Below are positions 8,650 through 17,705 of a stretch of DNA of 64,000 bases, in pieces (position 1 is the stretch's first letter; every line of letters begins with the position of its first letter). The stretch lies in the NCBI RefSeq assembly GCF_030246905.1, contig NZ_CP126741.1, positions 1,984,001 through 2,048,000 of the forward strand, in the 5' to 3' direction. Origin of the DNA: Microbacterium sp. zg-Y818. GTDB lineage: Bacteria; Actinomycetota; Actinomycetes; Actinomycetales; Microbacteriaceae. The translations under genes and the position numbers were made by a program. Below the pieces are notes generated by a model. It saw nothing but the letters and a program-made list of their open reading frames with translations. It was not told where the DNA came from and made no database searches.

Positions 8650-9629
8650 CTATTCAGGACGGGAATCAAGGGGAAATGGCAGGCGACGGAGTGCGTCTCC
8701 GAAACCGGGGTGAGAGCCGGCTCGATCTCCGCACAGATGGGCTGGGCGAGCGGGCAGCGCGTGCGAAACCGGCAACCCGACGGCGGGTTCACCGGCGAGG
8801 GCGGGTCGCCCGCGATCGCCGCCCGGGGCTCCGGCGCGAACGGATCAGGTTCGGGGATCGATTCGAGCAGCGCAAGGGTGTACGGATGCGCGGGCGACGC
8901 GTACAGCGACTCGGAATCGCCGACCTCGACGACCTTGCCGAGATACATCACCATCACGCGATCCGAGATGTTCTTCACCACCGCGAGGTCGTGCGCGATG
9001 AACAGGATCGACAGGTCGAACTCCGCCTGCAGGTCCTCGAGCATGTTCAGGACGGTGGCCCGCAGCGAGACGTCCAGCGAGGACACCGGCTCGTCGCAGA
9101 CCAGCACCTTCGCACCGGCGACCAATGCGCGCGCGATCGCCACCCGCTGGCACTGGCCACCGGACAGCTGCGTGGGCTTGCGGTCTCCGTAGTCGTCGGG
9201 GTTGAGTCCGACCGCCCGCAGCATCTCGTCGGCTCGCACCATTCGTTCCGCACGGGTTCCGCGACGCCAGATGGTCAACGGTTCGGCCACGATCTGCCGC
9301 ACGGTACGGCGCGGGTTCAGGGATGACACCGGATCCTGGAACACCATCTGCAGCTCCGGACGGAGCCGTCTCACCTGCTCGGCGCTCATGGTCGTCAGAT
9401 CGGCGCCTTCGAAGGTCACCGACCCCGACTTCGGAGCGGGGAGCTGGAGCACGGCACGCGCCATGGTGGACTTCCCGCAGCCGGACTCGCCGACGACACC
9501 GAGGGTCTCGCCGGCCTTCAGCTCGAAGCTGACCTGCGACACGGCGTAGACGGTACCCGCGCGGGTCGCGTACTCGACGACGAGGTCCTCTACCGCCAGG
9601 CGCACCTCGGACTTCGAATCCACGCTCAT
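8646..9629 (-). CDS. dppF: Oligopeptide-type ABC importer, ATP-binding subunit (DppF/OppF-like)
   Basis: 327 residues from ATG 9629, which overlaps the upstream ATPase stop as ATGA. Walker A is GESGCGKST, the signature is LSGGQCQRVAIARAL and Walker B ends VLVCDEP. The C-terminal segment GCRFRTRCPLAQPICAEIEP has the spaced cysteines of the OppF/DppF extension. It hydrolyses ATP in the cytoplasm to drive the importer formed with the genes up to 12715. Family 5 importers carry peptides, but also nickel, sugars and other organics; this catabolic setting argues for a degradable organic substrate. Confidence 0.93.
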   Translation of the reverse strand: MSVDSKSEVRLAVEDLVVEYATRAGTVYAVSQVSFELKAGETLGVVGESGCGKSTMARAVLQLPAPKSGSVTFEGADLTTMSAEQVRRLRPELQMVFQDPVSSLNPRRTVRQIVAEPLTIWRRGTRAERMVRADEMLRAVGLNPDDYGDRKPTQLSGGQCQRVAIARALVAGAKVLVCDEPVSSLDVSLRATVLNMLEDLQAEFDLSILFIAHDLAVVKNISDRVMVMYLGKVVEVGDSESLYASPAHPYTLALLESIPEPDPFAPEPRAAIAGDPPSPVNPPSGCRFRTRCPLAQPICAEIEPALTPVSETHSVACHFPLIPVLNS

Positions 9630-10771
9630 GCCGTCTCCTCGATCAGCTGGTGCGCCGCCGCCGCTGCTGCGGCGACGACGGCGGCGTTCTGGGCGGCCAC
9701 TCTGGCCTCGGTTTCCGCGCGCGCGGTCTCGTACTCGGCTGTACCGACCGGGAACCAGCAGCGGTACAGGTGATCGGGGTCGTCCGCACTGGCGACCAGG
9801 GGCGGAGCGCTGGCGCGACAGGTCTCCTGGGCTGCCGGGCACCGCGCAGCGAAGCGGCACCCCGCCGGCGGTGCCGCCAGGTTGGGCGGATGACCCGGGA
9901 TCGCCTTCAGCCGGGTGTGGCTCGGCTCATCGAGCTTCGGCAGCGCGTCCAGCAGCGCCCGGGTGTACGGCATCTTCACGTCTGTGAACAGCGCGCGCGT
10001 GGGCGCGCTCTCCACGATCTGCCCGGCGTACATCACCACGATGTGGTCAGTGCGGGTCGCGACGACTCCGAGATCATGGGTGACCAGGACCATCGTCATC
10101 TGCCGCTCCCGCTGCTGCCGCGCCAACAGATCGAGGATCTGCATCTGCACCGTGACGTCCAGCGCGGTGGTCGGTTCGTCCGCGAACAGCAGGCGGGGAT
10201 TGCCGGAGAGCGCGATCGCGATCCCTACGCGCTGGCGCATGCCGCCGGACATCTGGTGCGGATACACCTTCATGCGCCGCTCGGGCTCCGGAATCCCGAC
10301 GCTGCGCAGCAGTTCCACGCCCCGGGCGCGGGCCTGCTTCTTGGACAGCTTCGGATCGTGCCGGCGCACCGTCTCGACGACCTGGGCACCGATCTTCTTC
10401 ACGGGGTTGAGAGAGGTGAGCGGATCCTGCAGGACCATCGCGATCTCACTGCCCCACATCCGCCGCACCTTCTTGCGCGTCAGCGCGGTGAGCTCGATGC
10501 CGTCGAAGACGATCTCGCCACTGCGCTCGATGCGGGTGCCGGGCGAGACCAGGCCCATGATCGATCGCGCGAGCACCGACTTGCCCGACCCCGACTCCCC
10601 CACCACCCCCAGCGTCTGGCCGAGGCGCGCGGTGATGCTGACGTCGTCGACGGCGGTGACCGGGGCGGACCCGGCGGTGAACACGGTGCTGAGGTGGCGG
10701 ACGTCGAGGATCACGTCTCCCACCGCGGTCGCAGCGGCGGCGGATGCGTCGACACGGATGTCGTTGGTCAT
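9626..10771 (-). CDS. dppD: Oligopeptide-type ABC importer, ATP-binding subunit (DppD/OppD-like)
   Basis: 381 residues from ATG 10771; start and stop both overlap neighbours by four bases. Walker A is GESGSGKSV, the signature MSGGMRQRVGIAIAL, and Walker B LLFADEPTTALD. The C-terminus carries the cysteine-bearing extension GCRFAARCPAAQETC and then an unusually long Ala/Glu-rich tail of about 50 residues. It pairs with the DppF-like subunit as the second ATPase of the heteromeric importer. Confidence 0.93.
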   Translation of the reverse strand: MTNDIRVDASAAAATAVGDVILDVRHLSTVFTAGSAPVTAVDDVSITARLGQTLGVVGESGSGKSVLARSIMGLVSPGTRIERSGEIVFDGIELTALTRKKVRRMWGSEIAMVLQDPLTSLNPVKKIGAQVVETVRRHDPKLSKKQARARGVELLRSVGIPEPERRMKVYPHQMSGGMRQRVGIAIALSGNPRLLFADEPTTALDVTVQMQILDLLARQQRERQMTMVLVTHDLGVVATRTDHIVVMYAGQIVESAPTRALFTDVKMPYTRALLDALPKLDEPSHTRLKAIPGHPPNLAAPPAGCRFAARCPAAQETCRASAPPLVASADDPDHLYRCWFPVGTAEYETARAETEARVAAQNAAVVAAAAAAAHQLIEETA

Positions 10772-11661
10772 AGCGTCACTTCCGTTCGCCCCGCGGTCCG
10801 ACCGCGGAGGTAGTCGCCGATGAAGTTGAAGGACAGCACCGTCAGCAGCAGCACGAGGGAGGGGAACAGCACGATGTACGGCGCGGTGTACAGCAGCGTG
10901 CGGCCGCCGGCGATCATGCTCCCCCAGCTGGCGGTGGGCGGCTGGATGCCGAACCCGAGGAAACTGAGCGAGCCCTCCGCGACCATCACGACCGCGACGA
11001 CGACGAAGGCGTAGGCCAGGATCGACGGCAGCACGTTGGGGAAGACCTCGCGCATCAGCGTCCGCTGCCGACGCGAGCCGAGCACCGTCGCGGCCGTCAC
11101 GAAGTCGCGCTGGGTCCATACGAGGGTGTTGGCACGCGCGAGACGGGTGAACGTCGGAATCATCACCGCGCCCAGGCCGACGATGAGAACCGGTGCACTG
11201 GACCCCCGGATCGCGACAAGGACCATGATGAAGATGAGCGAGGGGAAGGCCAGGACGATGTCGACGAACACGCTGATCACACTGTCGACCCACCCCCGGT
11301 AGTACCCGGCGAGCAGTCCCAGCGCGAGGCCGACCGTGAGCCCGAGCGCCACCGCGACGAAGCCGACCTGCAACGATGCCTGCGCACCCCAGATCAATCG
11401 GGACAGCATGTCGCGACCGAGCTGATCCGTCCCGAGCACGTGACCGGGCATGGGAGGTGCAGCGATGTGTTCGTAGTCCGGGGTGTTCGGGTCCGCCAGC
11501 GGCAGGAGCGGCGCGAAGGTCGCTGCCAGCACGATCAGGGCCGACCATGCCATGGCCACCCAGACCGCGACGGGGACGCGACCGGCGCGCCGTCGCGGCT
11601 TGACAGGGACCAGCACCTCAGCGGCCGGTGCTTCCTCCGCGATCGTCTTGACGTCAGCCAC
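10768..11661 (-). CDS. dppC: Oligopeptide-type ABC importer, permease (DppC-like)
   Basis: 297 residues with an N-terminal cytoplasmic stretch, a first membrane helix at about residues 30-50 and five more helices in the binding-protein-dependent permease domain. The EAA loop reads EGSLSFLGFGIQPPTASWG before the last helices, typical of DppC/OppC. HVLGTDQLGRDMLSRL in the N-terminal half is the usual OppC-N motif. Overlaps the DppB gene by 8 bases and the DppD gene by 4. It forms half of the membrane channel. Confidence 0.93.
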   Translation of the reverse strand: MADVKTIAEEAPAAEVLVPVKPRRRAGRVPVAVWVAMAWSALIVLAATFAPLLPLADPNTPDYEHIAAPPMPGHVLGTDQLGRDMLSRLIWGAQASLQVGFVAVALGLTVGLALGLLAGYYRGWVDSVISVFVDIVLAFPSLIFIMVLVAIRGSSAPVLIVGLGAVMIPTFTRLARANTLVWTQRDFVTAATVLGSRRQRTLMREVFPNVLPSILAYAFVVVAVVMVAEGSLSFLGFGIQPPTASWGSMIAGGRTLLYTAPYIVLFPSLVLLLTVLSFNFIGDYLRGRTAGRTEVTL

Positions 11662-12715
11662 GATCCGCCCTCACTCTCGGGTCCAGCAACAGGTAGAGAA
11701 GATCGATCAGGATGTTCACGAAGACGTAGAACACGGCGATGACCGCGACGATCGCCTGGATCATGATGAAGTCGCGGGCGTTGATCGAGTCGACGAGCAG
11801 GCGCCCGACACCGGGCAGGGCGAAGAGCGTCTCGATGACCACGGCGCTGCCGATGAGGCGCGCGGTGTTGATCCCGGCGAGCGTGACCAGCGAGAAGGAC
11901 GACGGGCGGAACACCTGACGGAAGAGGATGTTCATCGTCGACATCCCCTTCGCCTGCGCCGCCAGCACGAAGTCCTCCTTCATCGTCGCCTGCATGTCTC
12001 CACGCAGCAGCCGCTGGTAGATGCCGGCAGGCTCGAGGGACAGTGCAAGCGCGGGCAGGATCATCGTCGCCAGGTTCGGCCCGAGACCGTCAGTCAGGGG
12101 CACGAACCCGGACGCCGGCAGCCATCCGAGGGTGACCGCGAAGACGAAGACCAGGAACAGCCCGACGACGAAGTGGGGCGCCGAGATGGCCGCGAACGAC
12201 CAGGCGGTCCCGATCCGGTCCACGATCCCGTTGGGACGATAGACCGCCCACACCGCGAGGACGACAGCGGTGACGAGCGCGATGATCTGCACGAGCAGCA
12301 TGAGCTCGACGGAGACGGGCAGGCGCTGCAGGATCGCCTCGCCGACCGGCTGGCCGGTGCGGTAAGAGGTGCCCAGATCGCCCTGCAGCGCGGACATGAC
12401 CCAGTCCAGATAGCGCACCAGCACCGGATCGTCGAGACGGAGTTCGCTGCGCAGCTGCGCGACCTGGTCGGGGCTGGCGTCCTCACCGAGGATGGCCCGC
12501 GCCGGATCGCCGGGCAGGAAGTCGAGCATCAACGACACCAGGAATGTCACGGCGACGAGCACGATCAGCAGGTGACCGAGCTTCTTCGCGGTGAAGCCGA
12601 GCCAGCGCGGAGGAACGTACCGGCGCCTGACGGTGCGCGTGGAGATCGTCACCGTCGGTGGTGGGCCTGATCGCTTGTTGGTGTGCGCAGCGATCGACGG
12701 AGGTTGGGCTGTCAT
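11654..12715 (-). CDS. dppB: Oligopeptide-type ABC importer, permease (DppB-like)
   Basis: 353 residues from ATG 12715, selected because AGAGG lies upstream and the earlier in-frame start is inside the promoter. The N-terminal 45 residues are basic and cytoplasmic. They are followed by a helix (LLIVLVAVTFLVSLMLDFLP), the PGDPAR motif of DppB proteins and five more helices with the permease fold. First gene of a four-gene operon that lacks a substrate-binding protein. Two binding-protein genes with the same operator type are at 29156 and 37901, and this channel is their likely partner. Confidence 0.93.
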   Translation of the reverse strand: MTAQPPSIAAHTNKRSGPPPTVTISTRTVRRRYVPPRWLGFTAKKLGHLLIVLVAVTFLVSLMLDFLPGDPARAILGEDASPDQVAQLRSELRLDDPVLVRYLDWVMSALQGDLGTSYRTGQPVGEAILQRLPVSVELMLLVQIIALVTAVVLAVWAVYRPNGIVDRIGTAWSFAAISAPHFVVGLFLVFVFAVTLGWLPASGFVPLTDGLGPNLATMILPALALSLEPAGIYQRLLRGDMQATMKEDFVLAAQAKGMSTMNILFRQVFRPSSFSLVTLAGINTARLIGSAVVIETLFALPGVGRLLVDSINARDFIMIQAIVAVIAVFYVFVNILIDLLYLLLDPRVRADRG

Positions 12716-12751
12716 CCGTTCGACACCTCTCTGTGCTCGTGGATACCAGAA

Positions 12752-12780
12752 AATATATCTGATCAATCATCGGATGTGAA
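12752..12780 (-). promoter_or_regulatory. Promoter with embedded palindromic operator for the ABC importer operon
   Basis: On the minus strand TTCACA (12780-12775), a 17-base spacer and TATATT (12757-12752) lie 37 bases before ATG 12715. The operator CGATG-ATT-GATCA (12772-12760) is centred exactly in the spacer, as in the promoter at 8621-8649. This repeated geometry implies that one repressor controls both operons. Confidence 0.68.
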
Positions 12781-12872
12781 TGATCATCTGAAAGGAATGC
12801 TCATGTGATCCAATTCGGGAGTCTCCACTGAAATCCGCGCGCTGCGTTGCTAGTGTTCTCAGCGACAACATT

Positions 12873-12885
12873 CGATACCTGATCA
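12873..12885 (+). promoter_or_regulatory. Operator copy in front of the GntR gene
   Basis: CGATA-CCT-GATCA fits the 13-base motif found at other promoters here. It lies 13 bases before ATG 12899 and abuts the AAGGA ribosome-binding site. Occupancy would hinder both elongation and translation initiation, which suggests autoregulation by the GntR protein. I see no clear -35/-10 pair next to it. Confidence 0.5.
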
Positions 12886-12898
12886 AGGAACCGCTCCA

Positions 12899-13585
12899 AT
12901 GGCCAAAAACCATGCACGGCTCGATCGCCCAGCCGCTCGGCCGAAGCTCGCCGACGAGATCGCCGAATCGCTACGCCAGGCGATCCTGCGCGGCGTGTAC
13001 GAGAAGGACGCGAAGCTGGGGATGGAGGAACTCGCCGAGGAACTCGGTGTGAGCATCATGCCCGTGCGCGAGGCCCTGATCGCCCTCAGCAACGAGGGCC
13101 TGGTCACTGCGGAGCCCCGTCGCGGTTTCCGCGCAAACCCGCTGACGCAGGCGGACCTCGACGACATCTTCCAGATCCAGGCGCAGCTGGGGGGCATCCT
13201 GGCCGCGCGTGCAGCCAGCGAGGCCACTGCGGAGGACGTCGAGACGCTGCGCCGCCTGCATGCCGAGCTGGAGGAAGCGAGTCGGCTTCCCGTCGGCGAG
13301 GAACGGTCCGCGCTGCTGGAACAGCTGAACGGGGCTTTCCACCGTCACATCAACAAGATCCCGACGGGCGACCGCCTGCGCTGGTTCTTGCGTCTGACGA
13401 ATCGCTTCGTGCGCCGCGACCTGTTCGACTCGGTGCCCGGCATGACCGAGGGCGCACTGCGCGACCACCCCGCGATCATCGACGCCATCGCCGCCGGCGA
13501 TGCGGACGCTGCCCGCGCACTCATGGAGTCCCACTTCATCCAGGGTTCCGACCTGGTCGGCTACACCCTCCCCGCCGACGACTAG
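12899..13585 (+). CDS. GntR-family transcriptional regulator, FadR/FCD subfamily
   Basis: 228 residues from ATG 12899 (AAGGAA upstream). Residues about 15-80 form a winged helix with LRQAILRGVYEKDAKLGMEE, then VSIMPVREALIALSNEGLV as recognition helix and RRGFRANPL as wing. Residues 90-220 are the all-helical FCD ligand domain, with spaced His/Asp residues (HRHINK, HPAIIDAI, ESHF) typical of a metal-assisted carboxylate pocket. It is divergent from the ABC operon and has the shared palindrome in front. This makes it the leading candidate regulator of the TGATC-N3-GATCA regulon, with an acid or CoA ester as effector. The assignment to the motif is inference. Confidence 0.92.
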   Translation: MAKNHARLDRPAARPKLADEIAESLRQAILRGVYEKDAKLGMEELAEELGVSIMPVREALIALSNEGLVTAEPRRGFRANPLTQADLDDIFQIQAQLGGILAARAASEATAEDVETLRRLHAELEEASRLPVGEERSALLEQLNGAFHRHINKIPTGDRLRWFLRLTNRFVRRDLFDSVPGMTEGALRDHPAIIDAIAAGDADAARALMESHFIQGSDLVGYTLPADD

Positions 13586-13593
13586 CGCCGCCG

Positions 13594-13613
13594 GCGGGCG
13601 GTTAACCGCCCGC
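13594..13613. terminator. Hairpin between convergent GntR and SDR genes
   Basis: A perfect 8-base stem (GCGGGCGG/CCGCCCGC) with a TTAA loop fills the gap between the stop codons at 13585 and 13614. There is no T-tract, as is common in high-GC actinobacteria. It can act in both directions. Confidence 0.6.
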
Positions 13614-14432
13614 TCACCAGGGCCGACCGCCGTTGCAGTGGATGACCGCGCCCGTCGTATAGGACGCGGCATCCGAAGCCAGGTAGAGAACGGCCGCCGA
13701 CACCTCCTCCGGGCTCCCGATGCGTCCCATCGGGATGCCACCGGACTCCACCAGCGCGCGCCCGTAGGCGAACCGCGGCTGGCCGTCTTCGGTGACGATG
13801 CCCGGGCACACCGCGTTGACGCGGATCAGCGGCCCGCATTCTTCCGCGAGGTGGCGCGTCAGCATCCACAGCGCGGCTTTGCTCGACGAATAGGCGGGCA
13901 GCCCGGGGGTGGTGCGGAACGCCGCACCCGAGAGCACGTTGATGACGGATGCCGGCCGACCGGCCGCGATCGACGGTCTCAGGAGGCGTCCGGTCAGCTC
14001 CAACGGTCCGAACAGATTCGTGTCGAACACCTCGCGGAAGATCCCACGGGGGATGTCGAAGGTGTGCAGGTCCCGCGTCGCACCGGTGAGGTGTGCGTTG
14101 TTGACGAGGACATCGACGGTCTCGAACTCCTGCAGCACCGTGTCCGCGATGCGTTCGGGACCGTCGTTCGCCGAGACATCGCCGACGACGGTCGTCACCT
14201 CGCCGGCCGGGACAAGGTCCCGCAACCCCGCTCGCGCGGCGGCGAGCTGCTCCTCCTTGCGCCCCGTGATCACGACGGCGGCGCCCGCCTGCAGCAGCGC
14301 CGCGGCGATCTCCAGCCCGATGTTCTTGGACCCGCCGGAGACCACCGCGACGCGGCCGTCGAGCCGGAACGCGTCCGGCGCTAGCCCTCGCGGCTGGTGA
14401 ATACCGGCGATGCCGGCCGAGATGTCGCTCAC
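13614..14432 (-). CDS. Short-chain dehydrogenase/reductase
   Basis: 272 residues from GTG 14432, whose GTGA overlaps the P450 stop; a longer in-frame extension would run inside the P450 gene. The cofactor motif is slightly unusual, SGGSKNIGLEIA, followed by NNAHLTG, a catalytic YSSSK and NAVCPGIV. C-terminal GAVIHCNGGRPW closes a classical SDR. It likely oxidises or reduces a hydroxyl/keto group made by the upstream P450. The NAD or NADP preference is not clear. Confidence 0.9.
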   Translation of the reverse strand: MSDISAGIAGIHQPRGLAPDAFRLDGRVAVVSGGSKNIGLEIAAALLQAGAAVVITGRKEEQLAAARAGLRDLVPAGEVTTVVGDVSANDGPERIADTVLQEFETVDVLVNNAHLTGATRDLHTFDIPRGIFREVFDTNLFGPLELTGRLLRPSIAAGRPASVINVLSGAAFRTTPGLPAYSSSKAALWMLTRHLAEECGPLIRVNAVCPGIVTEDGQPRFAYGRALVESGGIPMGRIGSPEEVSAAVLYLASDAASYTTGAVIHCNGGRPW

Positions 14433-15634
14433 GCGCCGCTTGCGACGGGCAGGTGCTCGATCGCCTCGGACATCGTCTCCTTCTGGGTCACCGGCTCGCC
14501 GACGACCTTCAGATGCGGGAAGCGGCGGAACAGCGCCGCCAGCGAGGCCTGCAGCTCGAGGCGTGCGAGCGGAGCGCCGAGGCATGCGTGCACACCGTAA
14601 CTCAGGGACAGGTGCGGGTTCTCCTCGCGCGTGACGTCCAGCTCGAGCGGACGCTCGAACACGCTGTCATCGTGGTTCGCGGCGTTGCGGTTGACCATCA
14701 CGACCTCGTCCTTGCGGATCGTGATGTCGCCGATCTCGATGTCCTCGAGTGCCACGAACGGCATGCCGATGTTGCGCACACCACTGCCGACCGACTGGCG
14801 ACCGTGCCGCAGCAGCTCCTCCACGACGGGCACGATGCGCCCGTTGATGTCCTCGAGGAAGTGTTCGAGCTGCGCCGGGTGCCGCAGCAGTGCGAGTGCG
14901 CCGTTGCCGATGAAATTGGCGGTGTTGTCGAACCCGGCCACGAGGATCAGCATGGCGATCGAGATCATCTCGTCCTCGCTGAGCGTCCCTTCGCCCTCCG
15001 GGATGTTGGCGAGGACGGAGAGCAGGTCTCCACCGTCCCCACCTCGCTTGCGGGCGATCTCGGCGCGAAGATACGCGACGCACTCCGCCTCGACGGCCGC
15101 AACTTCCCCCGCACCGAGCCCGGCACCGGTGCCGAACAGCACCTGGTTCCAGCGCAGGAAATCGGCCGCCATCCCGCGGTCCGCACCGAGGACCCTCGTG
15201 AGCGCGAAGATCGGCACCGGGACCGCGTAGTCCTGGACGAGATCGAACTGGGGGCCGCGCTGCTCTATGGCGTCGAGCAGGCGCTCGCACTCCGCCTCGA
15301 TCTCGGACTGCAGGGCCCTGATCTGACGAGGCGCGAACCACTTGCCGACCGAGCGACGCAGCCGCGCATGCTCAGGGTCGTCCTTGAACAGCAGCGTCCG
15401 GGTGAGGTACACGGGAAACTTCGCCTTGTAGGGGATGTCGCCCCGAGTGACCAGCGGCTCCCGCCCGACACGCGGATCGGCGAGCATCTCGCGGGCGAGC
15501 TCATGGCCGAGGACCATCCAGACGTCACCGCCGGTCGGGACGGCGACCCGCGCCAGGGGCGCCTCGTCGAGGATCGCCTTGGCCTGTTCGGTCGTGGTCG
15601 GGGTGTCGTACACGGCTCGCGGGGTCGACATCAT
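14429..15634 (-). CDS. Cytochrome P450 (bacterial class I)
   Basis: 401 residues. The heme-binding loop is SYGVHACLGAPLARLE with Cys351 as thiolate ligand. The I-helix reads LILVAGFDNTANF, so Asn replaces the usual proton-relay Thr that follows the acidic residue. Two consecutive ATGs exist; GGAGAG lies 8 bases before the second. It would receive electrons from the ferredoxin (58498) and the ferredoxin reductase (49496). Its gene lies between a nitronate-monooxygenase-like gene and an SDR. Substrate unknown; hydroxylation of a terpenoid or steroid skeleton would fit. Confidence 0.95.
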   Translation of the reverse strand: MMSTPRAVYDTPTTTEQAKAILDEAPLARVAVPTGGDVWMVLGHELAREMLADPRVGREPLVTRGDIPYKAKFPVYLTRTLLFKDDPEHARLRRSVGKWFAPRQIRALQSEIEAECERLLDAIEQRGPQFDLVQDYAVPVPIFALTRVLGADRGMAADFLRWNQVLFGTGAGLGAGEVAAVEAECVAYLRAEIARKRGGDGGDLLSVLANIPEGEGTLSEDEMISIAMLILVAGFDNTANFIGNGALALLRHPAQLEHFLEDINGRIVPVVEELLRHGRQSVGSGVRNIGMPFVALEDIEIGDITIRKDEVVMVNRNAANHDDSVFERPLELDVTREENPHLSLSYGVHACLGAPLARLELQASLAALFRRFPHLKVVGEPVTQKETMSEAIEHLPVASGA

Positions 15635-15689
15635 CGTCTCTCCTGTCTCGGGGCGACGCAGACGCCGCCGCCATGGTGGGTGTGCGGAT

Positions 15690-16811
15690 TCAGCCCATCA
15701 ATTCGTCGCGCAGCGACGCGAGGCGGTCGAGCGTCTCGGCGTACTCCTCCACGATCTCGAGGATGATCCGGTTGCACGACTTGATGGCGTTCATGCGGGT
15801 GACCCCCTGGCCCACCGGACCACCGACGAGGTCCCACACACCGGCACGCCGGGCGCGGTCGGTGTACTCCGAGTAGAGCATCTGCTGCAACGGCATCGGC
15901 AGGTTGCCCGGGCTGTCCGGCCCGTCCCACGCCTCGGTCCAGGGCGTGCGGATCTGACGGTTGTACTTGCCCGTCTGGGACTTGGAGCGCACGGTGTCAC
16001 TCGAGGTCATCTCGAGCATGTGCTCCTTGACGCGCTGGTCGGTGGACGACTCCTGCGAGGTCAGCCAGATCGACCCCGTCCAGATGCCCTCGGCACCGAG
16101 CGCCATCGCCGCCGCCATCTGCCGACCGGTCGCGATCCCGCCCGCCGCCAGAACGGGTGTCCCATCAGCGGCATCCACAACATCCGGGGTCAGCACCATC
16201 GAACCGATGTCGCCGGTGTGCGCGGCAGCCTCGTACGACTGGGCGATGTAGACGTCGATGCCGGTACCGGCACTCTTGGCGATATGCTCGGGCTTCCCGA
16301 CGAGCGCACCGACTTTGGCGCCCCGCGCATGCGCCCGCTCGATCGTCTCGACCGGAGGAGCACCCAGTCCACTGACGAGGAACGGGATGTCGTGGGCGAA
16401 GACGGCTTCCAGCTGCGCTGCACCATATGACGCGCTCAGCCCTTTCGCTCCGAAGCGGCGTGCCGCGTCGACCGGCATCGGCACCTGGTAGCGGTCCATC
16501 AGCGCTTCCGCGAACGCACGGTGCCCCTCGGGGATGAGCTTGTCCAGATCCGCCACGAGACTCTCGGTATCGGTGAGGCCCTGCTCCCGGTCGGCCGTCT
16601 TCGCGGGCATCACGACGTCCACTCCGAACGGAACGTCGCCGCACTGCTCCTTGAGCCAGGCGATCTCGACGTCGATCTCGTCGGGGGACATCGCCACCAC
16701 GCCGAGCACGCCCATACCGCCGGCTTTGGAGACCGCCGCCACGACGTCACGGCAGTGGCTGAAGGCGAAGATCGGGTACTCGATGCCGAAGTCACGACTG
16801 AGCTTGTTCAT
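15690..16811 (-). CDS. Nitronate monooxygenase-family FMN oxidoreductase
   Basis: 373 residues with the FMN TIM-barrel of the 2-nitropropane dioxygenase family: YPIFAFSHCRDVVAAVSKAGG at the start, FLVSGLGAPPVETIERAHARGAK, then AAHTGDIGSMVLTPDVV and VLAAGGIATGRQMAAAMALGA. The His in HTGD is at the family's base position. In actinobacterial steroid catabolism, members of this family (IpdC type) act as flavin-dependent CoA-ester reductases rather than on nitroalkanes, so a reductase role is plausible here. First gene of a three-gene operon with P450 and SDR. Confidence 0.85.
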   Translation of the reverse strand: MNKLSRDFGIEYPIFAFSHCRDVVAAVSKAGGMGVLGVVAMSPDEIDVEIAWLKEQCGDVPFGVDVVMPAKTADREQGLTDTESLVADLDKLIPEGHRAFAEALMDRYQVPMPVDAARRFGAKGLSASYGAAQLEAVFAHDIPFLVSGLGAPPVETIERAHARGAKVGALVGKPEHIAKSAGTGIDVYIAQSYEAAAHTGDIGSMVLTPDVVDAADGTPVLAAGGIATGRQMAAAMALGAEGIWTGSIWLTSQESSTDQRVKEHMLEMTSSDTVRSKSQTGKYNRQIRTPWTEAWDGPDSPGNLPMPLQQMLYSEYTDRARRAGVWDLVGGPVGQGVTRMNAIKSCNRIILEIVEEYAETLDRLASLRDELMG

Positions 16812-16842
16812 CTACGGGCACATCCTCGGAGAAGGGAAGTTT

Positions 16843-16880
16843 TGATATTCGATCATATTTGTGAATCGTCGCGCATTCAA
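16843..16880 (-). promoter_or_regulatory. Promoter and overlapping palindromic operator for the 16811 operon
   Basis: On the minus strand TTGAAT (16880-16875), 17 bases, then TATGAT (16857-16852). The 13-base motif copy (16855-16843; TGATA-TTC-GATCA on the plus strand) overlaps the -10 box. The mRNA leader would be about 34 bases. Confidence 0.62.
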
Positions 16881-16904
16881 GCTCGGGGATTCGGCCGATC
16901 CGGA

Positions 16905-17705
16905 TCAGCGGCCCTCGAACGCCGGTGTGCGCTTGTCCATGAATGCGGAGGTCGCCTCGCGATGATCGTCGGACAGGAAGGTCACGGCCTCGCTCCACAG
17001 TCCGTGATCGAGCACCAGCTCCACCTTCTGCCGCACGATCCGGTTCAGCGTCGACTTCGTGCCCTGCACGGCCAGCGGCGCAAGACCCGCCAGCTTCTCG
17101 ACCACGGTCCGCGCCTCGTCGTCCACGGTCTCTGCGGCGACTGCGCGATACACCAGGCCCCACTCGGCAGCCAGCGCACCGGTGATGCGCTCGCCCGTGA
17201 GCAGATGGAAGCGCGCGCGGCCGAGGCCCGCCAACAGCGGCCACATGACCGCTCCCCCGTCCCCGGCGACGACGCCGATGTTCACGTGAGTGTCGGCGAG
17301 CACCGCATCCTCCGCGGCGATCACGACGTCCGAGAACAGCGCGATCGTCGCGCCGAGCCCCATCGCGTACCCGCGTACGGCGGCGACGATGGGCTGCGGA
17401 ACAGCCAGCAGCGCATCGACCAGCTCGCGACCGCCCATCACGGCGAGCGCGCGTTCGGCGGGTGTCGGCGGCACCTCGGGCGTCCGGAAGTCAGCGACAT
17501 CCGCCCCCGAGCAGAACGACCGCCCTTCACCGCGGAGCAGCACCACCCGTACGCACTTGTCGGCGCGGGCGCGTTCCAGGGCGGCGACGAACTCGCGGTG
17601 CATCTGCCCGGTGACCGCGTTGTGGCGCGCGGGGCGGTTGAACGAGATCGTCATCACCCCGTCGGCGACGTCGACCAGCACGGGCGAAATCTCGACATCG
17701 GTCAC
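16905..17705 (-). CDS. Crotonase-fold family protein without hydratase glutamates
   Basis: 266 residues from GTG 17705, which overlaps the upstream crotonase stop as GTGA. Family signature: SFCSGADVADF and RGYAMGLGATIALFSD. The two Glu positions of enoyl-CoA hydratase hold Thr (GATIAL) and His (ADTHVNIGVVAGDGG). The DTHVN...GDGG pattern marks a recognisable subgroup of unknown reaction. The carboxy end AFMDKRTPAFEGR is the common crotonase tail. Last gene of the eight-gene side-chain operon. Confidence 0.87.
   Translation of the reverse strand: MTDVEISPVLVDVADGVMTISFNRPARHNAVTGQMHREFVAALERARADKCVRVVLLRGEGRSFCSGADVADFRTPEVPPTPAERALAVMGGRELVDALLAVPQPIVAAVRGYAMGLGATIALFSDVVIAAEDAVLADTHVNIGVVAGDGGAVMWPLLAGLGRARFHLLTGERITGALAAEWGLVYRAVAAETVDDEARTVVEKLAGLAPLAVQGTKSTLNRIVRQKVELVLDHGLWSEAVTFLSDDHREATSAFMDKRTPAFEGR

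Noticed and set aside
1341..11281. TGATCA hexamers at about 1342, 3305, 3455, 6937 and 11274
   Set aside because: They lie inside coding frames and lack the second arm of the palindrome; the hexamer alone is not evidence.
13594..13613. The GGTTAACC-centred palindrome as a regulator site
   Set aside because: It lies exactly between two convergent stop codons, where a terminator is the simpler explanation.
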